From an uncultured Litoreibacter sp. (lineage in GTDB: Bacteria > Pseudomonadota > Alphaproteobacteria > Rhodobacterales > Rhodobacteraceae), in assembly GCA_947504205.1 (NCBI GenBank), contig CANNGL010000001.1, positions 1 to 64,000 of the forward strand: DNA of 64,000 bases, read 5' to 3'. The translations under genes and the position numbers were made by a program. Below the pieces are notes generated by a model that worked only from the letters and a program-made list of their open reading frames with translations, was not told the DNA's origin and searched no databases. Numbering within the stretch: the first letter of the stretch is position 1; the number at the start of each line of letters is the position of its first letter. Positions 1 through 7,457 of the stretch are shown one piece after another.

Positions 1-77
1 AAGGCGGCCTGCGCTTCGCCATCCGCGAAGGCGGTCGCACCGTCGGAGCAGGCGTCGTCTCCAAAATTATCGACTAA
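1..77 (+). CDS. tuf: Elongation factor Tu, C-terminal end only (partial)
   Basis: The reading frame entering the window ends with residues GGLRFAIREGGRTVGAGVV and SKIID before TAA at 75-77. This is the very conserved C-terminus of domain III of EF-Tu, the GTPase that delivers aminoacyl-tRNA to the ribosome. Only about 24 codons are present; the start lies outside the window. A tuf copy followed within a few kb by tRNA-Trp and secE is the usual alphaproteobacterial arrangement, and that context is seen here, although other genes lie in between. Confidence 0.93.
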   Translation, partial: GGLRFAIREGGRTVGAGVVSKIID

Positions 78-95
78 GTGCCGAAGATAATTGGC

Positions 96-115
96 AGGAC
101 GGGGTGACCCGTCCT
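96..115 (+). repeat. Inverted repeat directly after tuf
   Basis: Perfect 8-bp arms AGGACGGG and CCCGTCCT surround the tetraloop GTGA, 18 bases after the tuf stop. There is no T-run, so on its own it is not a classical terminator. It precedes the stronger terminator at 131-161 and probably stabilises the 3' end of the tuf mRNA. Confidence 0.6.
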
Positions 116-130
116 GACCAGATCTTTTGA

Positions 131-161
131 AAAAGCCGCTTCTGTCAGGAGCGGCTTTTTT
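131..161 (+). terminator. Rho-independent terminator of tuf
   Basis: AAAAGCCGCT (131-140) pairs with AGCGGCTTTT (150-159) across a 9-base loop and runs into six T residues. The position is 54 bases after the tuf stop and the strand is that of tuf. Confidence 0.85.
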
Positions 162-250
162 GCGACAGATGCGCTCTGTCTTTAAATTGCCCAAATCTCT
201 TCGTTCTCGCGACACAAGTCTGACATTGCTTTTGCACGATCTAGAACTGG

Positions 251-1939
251 ATGAGGCGTGCAATCATGCTGGTGGGCTATTTTCGAGCTGCTTCAGAGAC
301 ACATATCCGACTTGCGGCGCTCTTTGCGGTGATTGCAACGGCGCTGCTGTTCATGGGCGACTACAAGCTTCCCTTGCCGCCCAGCGTGACCTTGCAGATT
401 GCCGATCTGGCGCCGGGTATTTTGCCCTATCTGCAAGCCTGGCCAAACGCCGATAACTGGTCGCGCCCCGATGTCTGGCAACTCGCCGTAACAATTCCGC
501 TCGCGCTTGGTGGGTTTTCCTTGCTGATTTCTTTGCTCAAGGGCCTGTTTCGTCGATCCAGAAAAACCGAAACAGCGCAGAGCGTCGAGCCGCAGATGAG
601 CGATGCAGGTGTGCCGATCTATGTGCCTCCTCCACGCGAGGACTGGGATATTGATATCCCGAAACCCGGCAAGGCGCTCAAAGCGAAGCAGGCCGCGGAA
701 GCGGCGGAGGTTGCAGCGGCTCAGCCACCCAAAGGACCTGGGCTTCTGTCGCGCGCAATCACTGCACTGGCGCGCTTCCTGAAACGGGCGTCGGTGGCGA
801 GTGGACGCGGCCTGTGGCGTGGTACGAAATATGTTGGGGCGATGTTGCTTCTGGGCCTTAAGGCCGGGATGGCGCGTTTGATGGCTCGGCTCAAGTCTTC
901 GGAGAGTGTTGAAGAGCCTGCGCTGAGCGACGCCACGCCGGAGAGTGATCTCGCAGTGGTTGCCGTGGAGGACAACTCAGACGAGTTGGCAGGTGATCAC
1001 GACGAGGCGCTGCGCGGTGCGGCAAAGCCCGTTGTATCAGGCGTACAAACTGAGGCGCCCGCGACCGAGACGACGTTTGTGGATGAGGCGCATCTGGTGC
1101 TGGTTGAAGACGAGGACGAAGACCTCGGGCATTTGGCCCTTGCCGATGACCCCGAGCCGAGCGTTGCCCTTTCGGTAGAGCCCTCGGGAGATGTGGCGGT
1201 GGATATTGAAGTGCCGTCTGAGCCTGACGCCGAGGACATGAATGTGGTCGAAAGGGAAGTGCCTGAGCCATCGATGGCCATTTCAGACCAAGACCCCGTT
1301 CCTGATACACCGGCACCCGCTGAAAAACTGGAAGTGACGGAACCTTTGGAGGTTCCTCGCCAATCCAAAGGGGCGAGCGCTTTCCCTGAAATCGAACCGA
1401 TTGGCATCATCGAAGATGATATCGAGATCGAAAAGCCGGAACGTGTCAGCCTTGCTGCGCGTGTTGCGCCAATCTTGACCGGCGCGGCTTCACGTTTGCC
1501 CAGCCTTTCCCGCAAGGCATCGAAACCAAACAACCCGGTGAAGGCGGAGGCGGCGAAGGACGCCCCCGAGACATCAAAGCTTGCGATGATCGCGGGCCGG
1601 TTGAAGCCTGATTTTTCGGCCGTGGGGTCAAAGCTCGCCATCAAACTGCCTAAGCGGGCAGAAAAAGCATCGCGGGATGACAAGATCATTGCGCAGGCGC
1701 GGGCGAAGGTTGACGATCCGGCACCGGTTGAGGTTGTGGCCTCAGCACCCAAAGAAGAGACGGCGAAGCCACGGCTTCCGCTTCCCAATTTCGACGCGTT
1801 GAAAGAGCTGCCGCCAATGGTGGCGCAAAGGGCGTTGAAGATGGTGGAAAAGTACCGAGAGGGCCGCGTGCCTGTGCTTCCGGATCGCGATCCATTTGAC
1901 CGGATCGAAAAAGAAGTCAAAAAGCCACTGCAGCAATAA
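251..1939 (+). CDS. Membrane-anchored acidic low-complexity protein of unknown function
   Basis: A 562-residue protein I do not recognise. Two hydrophobic segments, about residues 20-38 and 76-95, suggest a short N-terminal membrane hairpin followed by a basic stretch (LFRRSRK). The rest is a long soluble tail: a basic Ala/Lys-rich part (about 130-220), a very acidic low-complexity part rich in Glu, Asp, Val and Pro (about 220-400), then Lys/Pro/Ala-rich sequence ending in a short ordered-looking segment (LPNFDALKELPPMVAQRALK). Such composition suggests an intrinsically disordered cytoplasmic tail. The start at 251 is the longest; an in-frame ATG at 266 has GAGG upstream at better spacing. 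It is transcribed alone between the tuf terminator and a small secreted-peptide gene. Long open frames on the opposite strand inside it are codon-bias shadows. Confidence 0.75.
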   Translation: MRRAIMLVGYFRAASETHIRLAALFAVIATALLFMGDYKLPLPPSVTLQIADLAPGILPYLQAWPNADNWSRPDVWQLAVTIPLALGGFSLLISLLKGLFRRSRKTETAQSVEPQMSDAGVPIYVPPPREDWDIDIPKPGKALKAKQAAEAAEVAAAQPPKGPGLLSRAITALARFLKRASVASGRGLWRGTKYVGAMLLLGLKAGMARLMARLKSSESVEEPALSDATPESDLAVVAVEDNSDELAGDHDEALRGAAKPVVSGVQTEAPATETTFVDEAHLVLVEDEDEDLGHLALADDPEPSVALSVEPSGDVAVDIEVPSEPDAEDMNVVEREVPEPSMAISDQDPVPDTPAPAEKLEVTEPLEVPRQSKGASAFPEIEPIGIIEDDIEIEKPERVSLAARVAPILTGAASRLPSLSRKASKPNNPVKAEAAKDAPETSKLAMIAGRLKPDFSAVGSKLAIKLPKRAEKASRDDKIIAQARAKVDDPAPVEVVASAPKEETAKPRLPLPNFDALKELPPMVAQRALKMVEKYREGRVPVLPDRDPFDRIEKEVKKPLQQ

Positions 1940-2248
1940 CAGGATCAGACGCGGAGCGTTGGTAGAGGTCGCAAAAAGCAAAAATGCGCAGTGACTGTGC
2001 GGCGGATCTAAATCGTCATTTCTTTGGTGAGTGCTCCAGTTTGATCGTATTTAATGACTTAAAATCAATGTGTTAATGTGGATCACTAATGATCCGCACT
2101 GGTTCCCTGATCTGAATACAAAACAGCGTGAACGGCGGTGACCGGATCGTGTCTTCAATCCGCATGGGTTTGACCCATATGAGGGGGTGTCAGGCAATCA
2201 CGCTTGGCCCGATCTCGCAGGTTGTCGAGAGCCACGAAAGGACACGAC
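1940..2248. other. Intergenic region with two inverted repeats, no gene seen
   Basis: Around 300 bases without a convincing gene. It is more AT-rich than its neighbours at 2030-2090. An imperfect inverted repeat GTGGATCA/TGATCCGCAC lies at about 2078-2100, and ATGGGT-TTG-ACCCAT is a perfect short inverted repeat at 2164-2178. The region must hold the promoter of the small secreted-peptide gene at 2249; I cannot place its -35/-10 with confidence. Confidence 0.4.
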
Positions 2249-2407
2249 GTGAAAAACGCCCTTCTATCACTAGCAGTTGCGACAAGCCTGCTCGTTGGTC
2301 CTGCTCTTGCTCAGGATTCCGGTGACGCGATTTATGATGTCGGCACTTTGACCGAAGATCAGCGCGACGCCTTGATTTCGATACTGTCAGGCTTGCCTCG
2401 ACAGTAA
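2249..2407 (+). CDS. Small secreted peptide of unknown function
   Basis: A 52-residue product with a GTG start preceded by GAAAGGA (2236-2242) at good spacing. The N-terminus is a classic signal peptide: VKN, a hydrophobic core ALLSLAVATSLLVGP and cleavage motif ALA-QD at about residues 20-22. The mature part would be only about 30 residues (DSGDAIYDVGTLTEDQRDAL and a short C-terminal tail), acidic and helix-prone. It resembles no family I can name. A good terminator follows at once, so it is a monocistronic unit between the 562-residue protein and tRNA-Trp. Export signal, ribosome-binding site and terminator together support a real gene. Confidence 0.7.
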   Translation: MKNALLSLAVATSLLVGPALAQDSGDAIYDVGTLTEDQRDALISILSGLPRQ

Positions 2408-2414
2408 CTCCAGG

Positions 2415-2460
2415 CACCGGACGGTCCGGAACGTAACTCTTTCGCTCCGTCCGGTGTTTT
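2415..2460 (+). terminator. Terminator after the small secreted peptide
   Basis: CACCGGACGG (2415-2424) pairs perfectly with CCGTCCGGTG (2447-2456), followed by TTTT. The loop is long (22 bases). It starts 8 bases after the peptide stop codon. Confidence 0.75.
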
Positions 2461-2529
2461 ACCTCACATAAATACGCAGGTCTCTCTTGCAAACGAGACC
2501 TCGCTTTCGTAAAGCTCCCGCTGACATGC

Positions 2530-2605
2530 AGGGGCTTAGCTCAGTTGGTAGAGCATCGGTCTCCAAAACCGAGGGTCGTGGGTTCGAGTCCCTCAGCCCC
2601 TGCCA
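2530..2605 (+). tRNA. tRNA-Trp (anticodon CCA)
   Basis: A complete 76-nt cloverleaf: acceptor AGGGGCT/AGCCCCT, D-arm with TCAGTTGGTAGAG, anticodon arm CGGTCTCCAAAACCG with anticodon CCA at 2563-2565, T-arm with GGTTCGAGTCC, discriminator G and encoded CCA tail. tRNA-Trp between tuf and secE is the standard alphaproteobacterial arrangement. Confidence 0.97.
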
Positions 2606-2845
2606 GTCTTCTCCCAGACGCGACAACTTCTTTGCTTTGCCGTTTTTTCAACGGTTGAATGGTGCGCCGCGCTGCTGTGGGACTTTACCTTTCGTTATCA
2701 TCCGATGCTTAGAGATCAGTTGCACGAAATTGTATCTTTTCGCGCTGACCTGCCCTAAAGTCGCTTCGCGCTTGGGAAGATGGAGCAAGCCGTTGATAAA
2801 TATTGACGTTTCACAGTTTGGACTGACTTGGGGTATGGCGCGAAG

Positions 2846-3631
2846 ATGAAGTGCGTTGCCGATATCGTTTATGACCCTACGCATGATTTGGCGCTTGATC
2901 TTTACATGCCGGATGATCTGAGGGCCGAGGCTTGTATCATCTACGCCCATGGTGGTGGATTTCGCCGTGGCGCGCGGCATCATGTTGAAGCTGCACATTT
3001 CGCGAAACGACTAACAGCACAGAATTTCGCGGTGGCCTCTGTCAGCTATCGCTTGGCGACGCCGATAGAGGCTTTTGATCAAGATGATCAGGACTTGATC
3101 AAGGCCTACATGATCCGGTCGAAGAAGGTCGGCCTGTCGATGTCGGACAATCTGTACGGGTCTGCCTTCATTGCCGCGATGGAAGATGTCTCGAAAGCCA
3201 TGGAATATCTTTGGGTCGAGGGGTCGGGATTGGGTATCAGATCGCGCAAGGTGGGCATCCTTGGTGTTTCCGCCGGCGGTATCGCTGGCCTTTCGCTGGC
3301 CTATCCTCCGATGCATTGGGCAGATCGTGTGGTGCGCCCCGAGGCCGTCGTTTCAATATGCGGTGCGATGGTTCAGCCTTGGCGTCTTGAGCCTGATGGT
3401 CCGCCGTGCCTGATGCTGCATGGACCGCGGGACAGGATCATCCATCTGGGCAACGTCCAACTGGCGGCGGCACGTGCAGAGCAGGTCGAAGCCCCCGTTA
3501 CGCTGATCAACACCGGCGTGCCGGGGCATTCGACGCAGGTTGATGCGGCCTTGGATGGGAAAGACGAAGCTGGCAGACCTTACATTGATGTGATCCTGAA
3601 CCACTTCGCACAGTTGCAAGATACGGCCTGA
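2846..3631 (+). CDS. Alpha/beta hydrolase, esterase-like (BD-FAE/HSL type)
   Basis: A 261-residue cytosolic hydrolase counted from ATG 2846; a TTG at 2828 is also in frame but less likely. HGGGF at about residue 36 is the oxyanion-hole signature of hormone-sensitive-lipase or carboxylesterase-type enzymes. The nucleophile motif GVSAGG (Ser in GxSxG) lies at about residue 140, the acid in GPRDRI and the His in GVPGHST, so the catalytic triad looks complete. The substrate cannot be predicted beyond a small acyl ester or amide. It sits between tRNA-Trp and secE on the same strand, a place normally empty, and may be a secondary insertion. About 240 bases of non-coding DNA precede it. Confidence 0.85.
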   Translation: MKCVADIVYDPTHDLALDLYMPDDLRAEACIIYAHGGGFRRGARHHVEAAHFAKRLTAQNFAVASVSYRLATPIEAFDQDDQDLIKAYMIRSKKVGLSMSDNLYGSAFIAAMEDVSKAMEYLWVEGSGLGIRSRKVGILGVSAGGIAGLSLAYPPMHWADRVVRPEAVVSICGAMVQPWRLEPDGPPCLMLHGPRDRIIHLGNVQLAAARAEQVEAPVTLINTGVPGHSTQVDAALDGKDEAGRPYIDVILNHFAQLQDTA

Positions 3632-3697
3632 GGCCCCTTGCAAATCCCATGTAAGCTTCGTATCTGACAGGCTGTAAGTCACCCAAGGATCGTCAGC

Positions 3698-3892
3698 ATG
3701 GCCGTAACCAATCCAGCACAGTTCATCAGCCAAGTACGCGCTGAGGTGTCCAAGGTTGTTTGGCCGACACGTCGCGAAGTGCTGCTGACCACGGTTATGG
3801 TCTTTATCATGGCAACCCTGACCGCGATCTTTTTCAGCTTGGTTGATATTCTTATCCGCAATGGTCTGAGCGGCATCTTCGGTCTGTTCTAA
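3698..3892 (+). CDS. secE: Preprotein translocase subunit SecE
   Basis: A 64-residue single-span subunit of the SecYEG channel, of the size usual for alphaproteobacteria. The cytoplasmic amphipathic helix ends in the signature VVWPTRREV (about residues 20-28), followed by one transmembrane helix (LLTTVMVFIMATLTAIFF). SecE clamps SecY and is essential for Sec export. The usual partner nusG is not downstream: the next gene is a convergent SDR whose stop is only 13 bases away, so no room remains for a separate terminator. The start follows GATCGTCAGC with only a weak ribosome-binding site. Confidence 0.93.
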   Translation: MAVTNPAQFISQVRAEVSKVVWPTRREVLLTTVMVFIMATLTAIFFSLVDILIRNGLSGIFGLF

Positions 3893-3905
3893 GACCTGAG
3901 CGCGG

Positions 3906-4646
3906 CTAGATACAGCGACCGCCATCCACTTCCATACAGACGCCGGTGATCATGCTCGCTTCGGCTGAGCATAGGAAACATGCGGCATTGCCCATGTCCT
4001 CAGGGGTCGAAAAGCGCCCCAGAGGGATCGTCGACAGGAACTTGGCTCGGACTTCCGGCGTGTCTTCTCCCATGAAGCTTTTCAGGAGCGGCGTCTCGCC
4101 TGCCACCGGGTTCAGCGCGTTCACCCGAATGCCATCCGGCGCCAGTTCGACCGCCATCGTGCGCGTGGCAGTAATCATCCAGCCCTTGGAGGCGTTGTAC
4201 CAATTGAGCCTGGGGCGAGGGGAGACACCTGCGGTAGAGGCCACATTCAGGATCACGCCAGTGCCTTGTTTCTTGAAGTGAGGCACCAATGCCTGCGCGG
4301 TTAGAAAGACAGATTTCATATTCACGCGATAAACACGCTCAAAATCATCTTCAGTCACCTCTTCCATCGGTTGCGGAAGGTGGGTGACGCCCGCATTATT
4401 GACCAGAATATCGAGCGTGCCGAAGTCGTTCAAAGCAGCCTGTGCCATGGCATTGACAGACGCTCCATCCGCCACGTCGACCTCGCAGGGAATGCCTTGA
4501 ACCTCGTTGGCGATTTCTTGTGCTGCACCGACGTTGATATCGGCGACCATGACGCGGGCGCCTTCGGCCGCGAATTTGCGGGCGATACCTGCGCCAAAGC
4601 CAGAGCCTGCGCCGGTGACAATCGCTGTTTTGCCATCAAGGCGCAT
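3906..4646 (-). CDS. SDR-family NAD(P)-dependent oxidoreductase
   Basis: A 246-residue classical short-chain dehydrogenase/reductase. The Rossmann motif TGAGSGFGAGIA is at about residue 11, VADIN marks the end of beta-2 (Asp there favours NAD), NNAG is at about 87, and the catalytic Ser (NVAST) and YNASK (Tyr-x-x-x-Lys) follow. The C-terminal GVCMEVDGGRCI is typical of FabG-like enzymes. The substrate is unknown. It is the last gene of a minus-strand operon that begins with a peptide-type ABC importer, and it overlaps the upstream GNAT gene by 11 bases, which implies translational coupling. It probably oxidises or reduces a metabolite of the imported compound. Confidence 0.9.
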   Translation of the reverse strand: MRLDGKTAIVTGAGSGFGAGIARKFAAEGARVMVADINVGAAQEIANEVQGIPCEVDVADGASVNAMAQAALNDFGTLDILVNNAGVTHLPQPMEEVTEDDFERVYRVNMKSVFLTAQALVPHFKKQGTGVILNVASTAGVSPRPRLNWYNASKGWMITATRTMAVELAPDGIRVNALNPVAGETPLLKSFMGEDTPEVRAKFLSTIPLGRFSTPEDMGNAACFLCSAEASMITGVCMEVDGGRCI

Positions 4647-5157
4647 GACGTTCTCCCATTTCGATTTTCAGCACATGCCGTGGATGGTCGTCGCGATCCG
4701 GGTCGGCTGGTACGGTTCTTTCCAGCTTGAAGCCTTGTCGTTCCCAAAAGCGGCGACCGTTCTTATTGGCATCGAGCACAGCGATGCGCAGGCGTTTGCC
4801 ATTTTCCCGTTTGACGTGGTCAATGACCATTTTTGCGGCTTGTGCACCAAAACCCTGATTTCGGCTCTCGGGATCAAGGATCAACAACCCCATATACCAT
4901 TCGTCTGTCGTGTAGAAATTGCGGATATAGGCTGCTGTGCCGCGCAACTTGCCCGTGTCGTCCTCGAGGCCGATAACGAAGCGGTCGTCGGGCGCAATTG
5001 TCGGGGGGCCGTCGAAGGTTTCGCGCAAAAAATCGAGATCGGGGGGCTTGCCGGATTCAAGTTGCACGTAATCCGAGGCGCGCTCGAAAAGATCCATCAC
5101 GCGGGCGGCGTCTGGGCCGATGTGGCAGTCTGGGTCGAGGCTGGTGAAACGGATCAT
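4636..5157 (-). CDS. GNAT-family N-acetyltransferase
   Basis: A 173-residue GNAT protein. The acetyl-CoA-binding motif A appears as LLILDPESRNQGFGAQAAKM (Q/R-x-x-G-x-G/A form, about residues 94-113), followed by motif B sequence RIAVLDANKNGRRFWERQGF. These are the hallmarks of small-molecule or protein N-acetyltransferases. The gene overlaps the upstream hydrolase by 4 bases and the downstream SDR by 11. The acceptor cannot be deduced; an amine or amino-acid product of the pathway encoded by this operon is plausible. Confidence 0.88.
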   Translation of the reverse strand: MIRFTSLDPDCHIGPDAARVMDLFERASDYVQLESGKPPDLDFLRETFDGPPTIAPDDRFVIGLEDDTGKLRGTAAYIRNFYTTDEWYMGLLILDPESRNQGFGAQAAKMVIDHVKRENGKRLRIAVLDANKNGRRFWERQGFKLERTVPADPDRDDHPRHVLKIEMGERHAP

Positions 5158-6005
5158 GAAGATATCTCCAAGATGAAAGCGCGCAGGTGCGAGAAAAACA
5201 CCTCTGGCGCGTCGAGATCAAGCATATGGCTGGCACCTTCGATCAAATGATACCGCGCATTTGGCAGGGTCTTGGAAAGGGTTTCAGAAAATGTACTTGG
5301 CATGATCGGATCGCTGTCACCTGCCAGCACAAGCGTCGGGCACTCTATCTGGGACAATTTGGAGCGGAAATCGAACTGACCTTGCTCGTTGGCTGGGCCG
5401 TTATAGTGCATACCAACAGGGTTTTTGATGATCATGCGGGACATGGCGTCAGCGCTCAGACCGACCCTTGAATAGAGCGGAAGGCAGGTTTCGAAATACG
5501 CCTGACGGCGCTCTGGCGTGGGGTCGGACCAGTAACGCTTGGCGATCTCATGGGCTTTGGGGCCGCCGACGGTTCTGAACGCCTCGTAAATTATTTCGAA
5601 GTCTGTTTTGGCCGTCGTCGAGGCGAGGATAAGCGCGGCGGGGTGTTCGGGGTGTCGGGTGGCGTAACTTTGGGCCACGACGCCCCCGAATGAGGCGCCG
5701 TAGATAATGGGCTTTGTTATGCCTAACGCGTCGCTCAAGGCTTTGATATCATCGCCCCAGCGATCCAGCGTCCACTGATCAGGCGCGCCTTCATCGCTGC
5801 GCCCGTTTCCAAGGTGGTCATAATAGACGATCTGGCAGAGGTCGGAGAGTTGCGAAAAAGCGGGTTTGTACAAGGAGTGATCCGCACCGGGGCCGCCATG
5901 CAGCAGGATCAGCGTTGGTTTTTCACGCATATCCGGGCCGTCGGGGACCAGACTAGGGCCTTCTATGTCGACAAACAGTCGTGCGCTGTTGACCTTTATG
6001 AACAT
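5154..6005 (-). CDS. Alpha/beta hydrolase, proline iminopeptidase-like (S33)
   Basis: A 283-residue alpha/beta hydrolase. HGGPGADH (about residues 36-43) is the oxyanion-hole motif typical of proline iminopeptidases and related S33 amidases; YDHLGNGRSD follows; the nucleophile is Ser in GASFGG (about residue 104); the acid is in GDSDPIMP and the His in GASHMLD. It could cleave an N-terminal amino acid or a small amide or ester. It lies 3 bases downstream of the aldehyde dehydrogenase and overlaps the GNAT gene by 4 bases. Placement behind a peptide-type importer fits intracellular breakdown of an imported peptide, amide or opine. Confidence 0.87.
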   Translation of the reverse strand: MFIKVNSARLFVDIEGPSLVPDGPDMREKPTLILLHGGPGADHSLYKPAFSQLSDLCQIVYYDHLGNGRSDEGAPDQWTLDRWGDDIKALSDALGITKPIIYGASFGGVVAQSYATRHPEHPAALILASTTAKTDFEIIYEAFRTVGGPKAHEIAKRYWSDPTPERRQAYFETCLPLYSRVGLSADAMSRMIIKNPVGMHYNGPANEQGQFDFRSKLSQIECPTLVLAGDSDPIMPSTFSETLSKTLPNARYHLIEGASHMLDLDAPEVFFSHLRAFILEISS

Positions 6006-6008
6006 GGG

Positions 6009-7457
6009 TTATCCATGACGAGCCGCGACGGTTTTGAGGGTGGAAAAGCCGTAGAGCGCTTCGAACCCCTTTTCGCGGCCATGTCCTGACAAACCGATCC
6101 CGCCAAAGGGCAATTCGACACCACCGCCTGCGCCGTAATTGTTGATAAAGACCTGACCCGAGCGCAGCTTCTTGGCCAGACGCATCTGCCGTGCGCCATC
6201 GCGGGTCCAGACGGATGCCACGAGGCCGTAATCTGTCCCGTTGGCGATGCGCAGGGCATGATCCTCGTCCTCGAACGGCAAGATTACCTGCACAGGGCCA
6301 AAGATTTCCCGCTGGGCTAACACGTGAGTGGGGTCATCGCCCGAGAGCAGAACCGGGGCGACATAGGCCCCGGTGGCTGGTGCGGCATCGCTGATTTGAC
6401 CGGTGGCCAAGGTTTCCAACCCTTCTGATTTCGCCAAGTATCCGTCGACAATCTGCTTCTGGCGGGCGGAGATCAATGGTCCGACGTCCATGTCGTCCAA
6501 TGCCGGTCCGACGCGCAGCTGGTTGTATTTGCCCGCCATTGCTTCAGCCACCTCAGCAAGGCGCGATTTATGCACAAGGATGCGGGACGAGGCGGAGCAG
6601 GTTTGACCCGCGTTCTGGATGCCGGCGTTCACCAGAAAGGGCAGGGCGTCTTCGAGATTGGCATCCTCGAAGACCAATTGCGGTGATTTGCCGCCCAATT
6701 CCAGCGTAACGGGCACAATGTTTTCGGCCGCAGCGGTTTGGACCAGTTTTCCCACACCGACGGAGCCTGTGAATGACATGTGTCTAACGCCCGAGTGCGA
6801 CGCCAAGGCGGCGCCAGCCTCAGCTCCAAGACCCGGTACGGTGTTCAGTGCTCCGGCGGGCAAGCCCGCCTCATGCGCCAATTGCGTGAAGGCAAGCGCT
6901 GTCAGGCAGGCCTCCTCCGCTGGTTTGAGCACACAGGCATTGCCCATCGCCAAAGCCGCGCCGACGGAGCGGCCAATGATTTGCATCGGATAGTTCCAAG
7001 GCACGATGTGACCGGTAACCCCATGCGGTTCGCGCAGGCTGTAGACGGTGTAGCCCTCGAGATAGGGGATGGTTTGGCCATGCAGTTTGTCAGCGGCGCC
7101 TGCGTAGAACTCCATATAACGGGCGAGCGCAATCGCATCGTTGCGGGCCTGAGTCAGGGGTTTTCCGACATCGAGCGCTTCGAGTCTGGCCAGATCGTCG
7201 ACGCGCTCCAGAACCAGTTGGCCGATCCGGGCCAGGACACGGCCCCGCTCGGCGGCAGTCATCCGGCCCCATTCGCCGTCCCGTGCAGTTTCGGCAGCGT
7301 TGACCGCTTGGTCTATGTCATCGGCGGACCCTCTGGCGATCTGCGTCAGTGTGCTTCCGTCAGATGGATTGATCAGATCGAGCGCATCAGCGGCAGTCGT
7401 CCAAGCGCCGTTGATGAATGACTGGGCCGGGGCAAAGCCGAATGTATCAAGCGGCAT
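6009..7457 (-). CDS. NAD-dependent aldehyde dehydrogenase
   Basis: A 482-residue enzyme of the ALDH superfamily, full length. PWNYPM and KPAEEA (cofactor binding), FTGSVGVGK, the general base Glu in LELGGKSPQ (about residue 253) and the catalytic Cys in NAGQTCSAS (about residue 287) are all present; the C-terminal EIFGPVQVILPF and GGVELPFGGIGLSG are standard. It resembles betaine-, aminobutyraldehyde- or gamma-glutamyl-aldehyde dehydrogenases, but the substrate cannot be fixed by inspection. It overlaps the preceding ABC ATPase gene by 11 bases, so it is co-transcribed with the importer, which suggests that the imported compound yields an aldehyde. Confidence 0.92.
   Translation of the reverse strand: MPLDTFGFAPAQSFINGAWTTAADALDLINPSDGSTLTQIARGSADDIDQAVNAAETARDGEWGRMTAAERGRVLARIGQLVLERVDDLARLEALDVGKPLTQARNDAIALARYMEFYAGAADKLHGQTIPYLEGYTVYSLREPHGVTGHIVPWNYPMQIIGRSVGAALAMGNACVLKPAEEACLTALAFTQLAHEAGLPAGALNTVPGLGAEAGAALASHSGVRHMSFTGSVGVGKLVQTAAAENIVPVTLELGGKSPQLVFEDANLEDALPFLVNAGIQNAGQTCSASSRILVHKSRLAEVAEAMAGKYNQLRVGPALDDMDVGPLISARQKQIVDGYLAKSEGLETLATGQISDAAPATGAYVAPVLLSGDDPTHVLAQREIFGPVQVILPFEDEDHALRIANGTDYGLVASVWTRDGARQMRLAKKLRSGQVFINNYGAGGGVELPFGGIGLSGHGREKGFEALYGFSTLKTVAARHG

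Noticed and set aside
997-1920. A 307-residue open frame on the minus strand inside the 562-residue gene
   Set aside because: It lies antisense to a gene with normal codon use, has Ser/Ala/Thr-rich nonsense composition and no domain; a codon-bias shadow.
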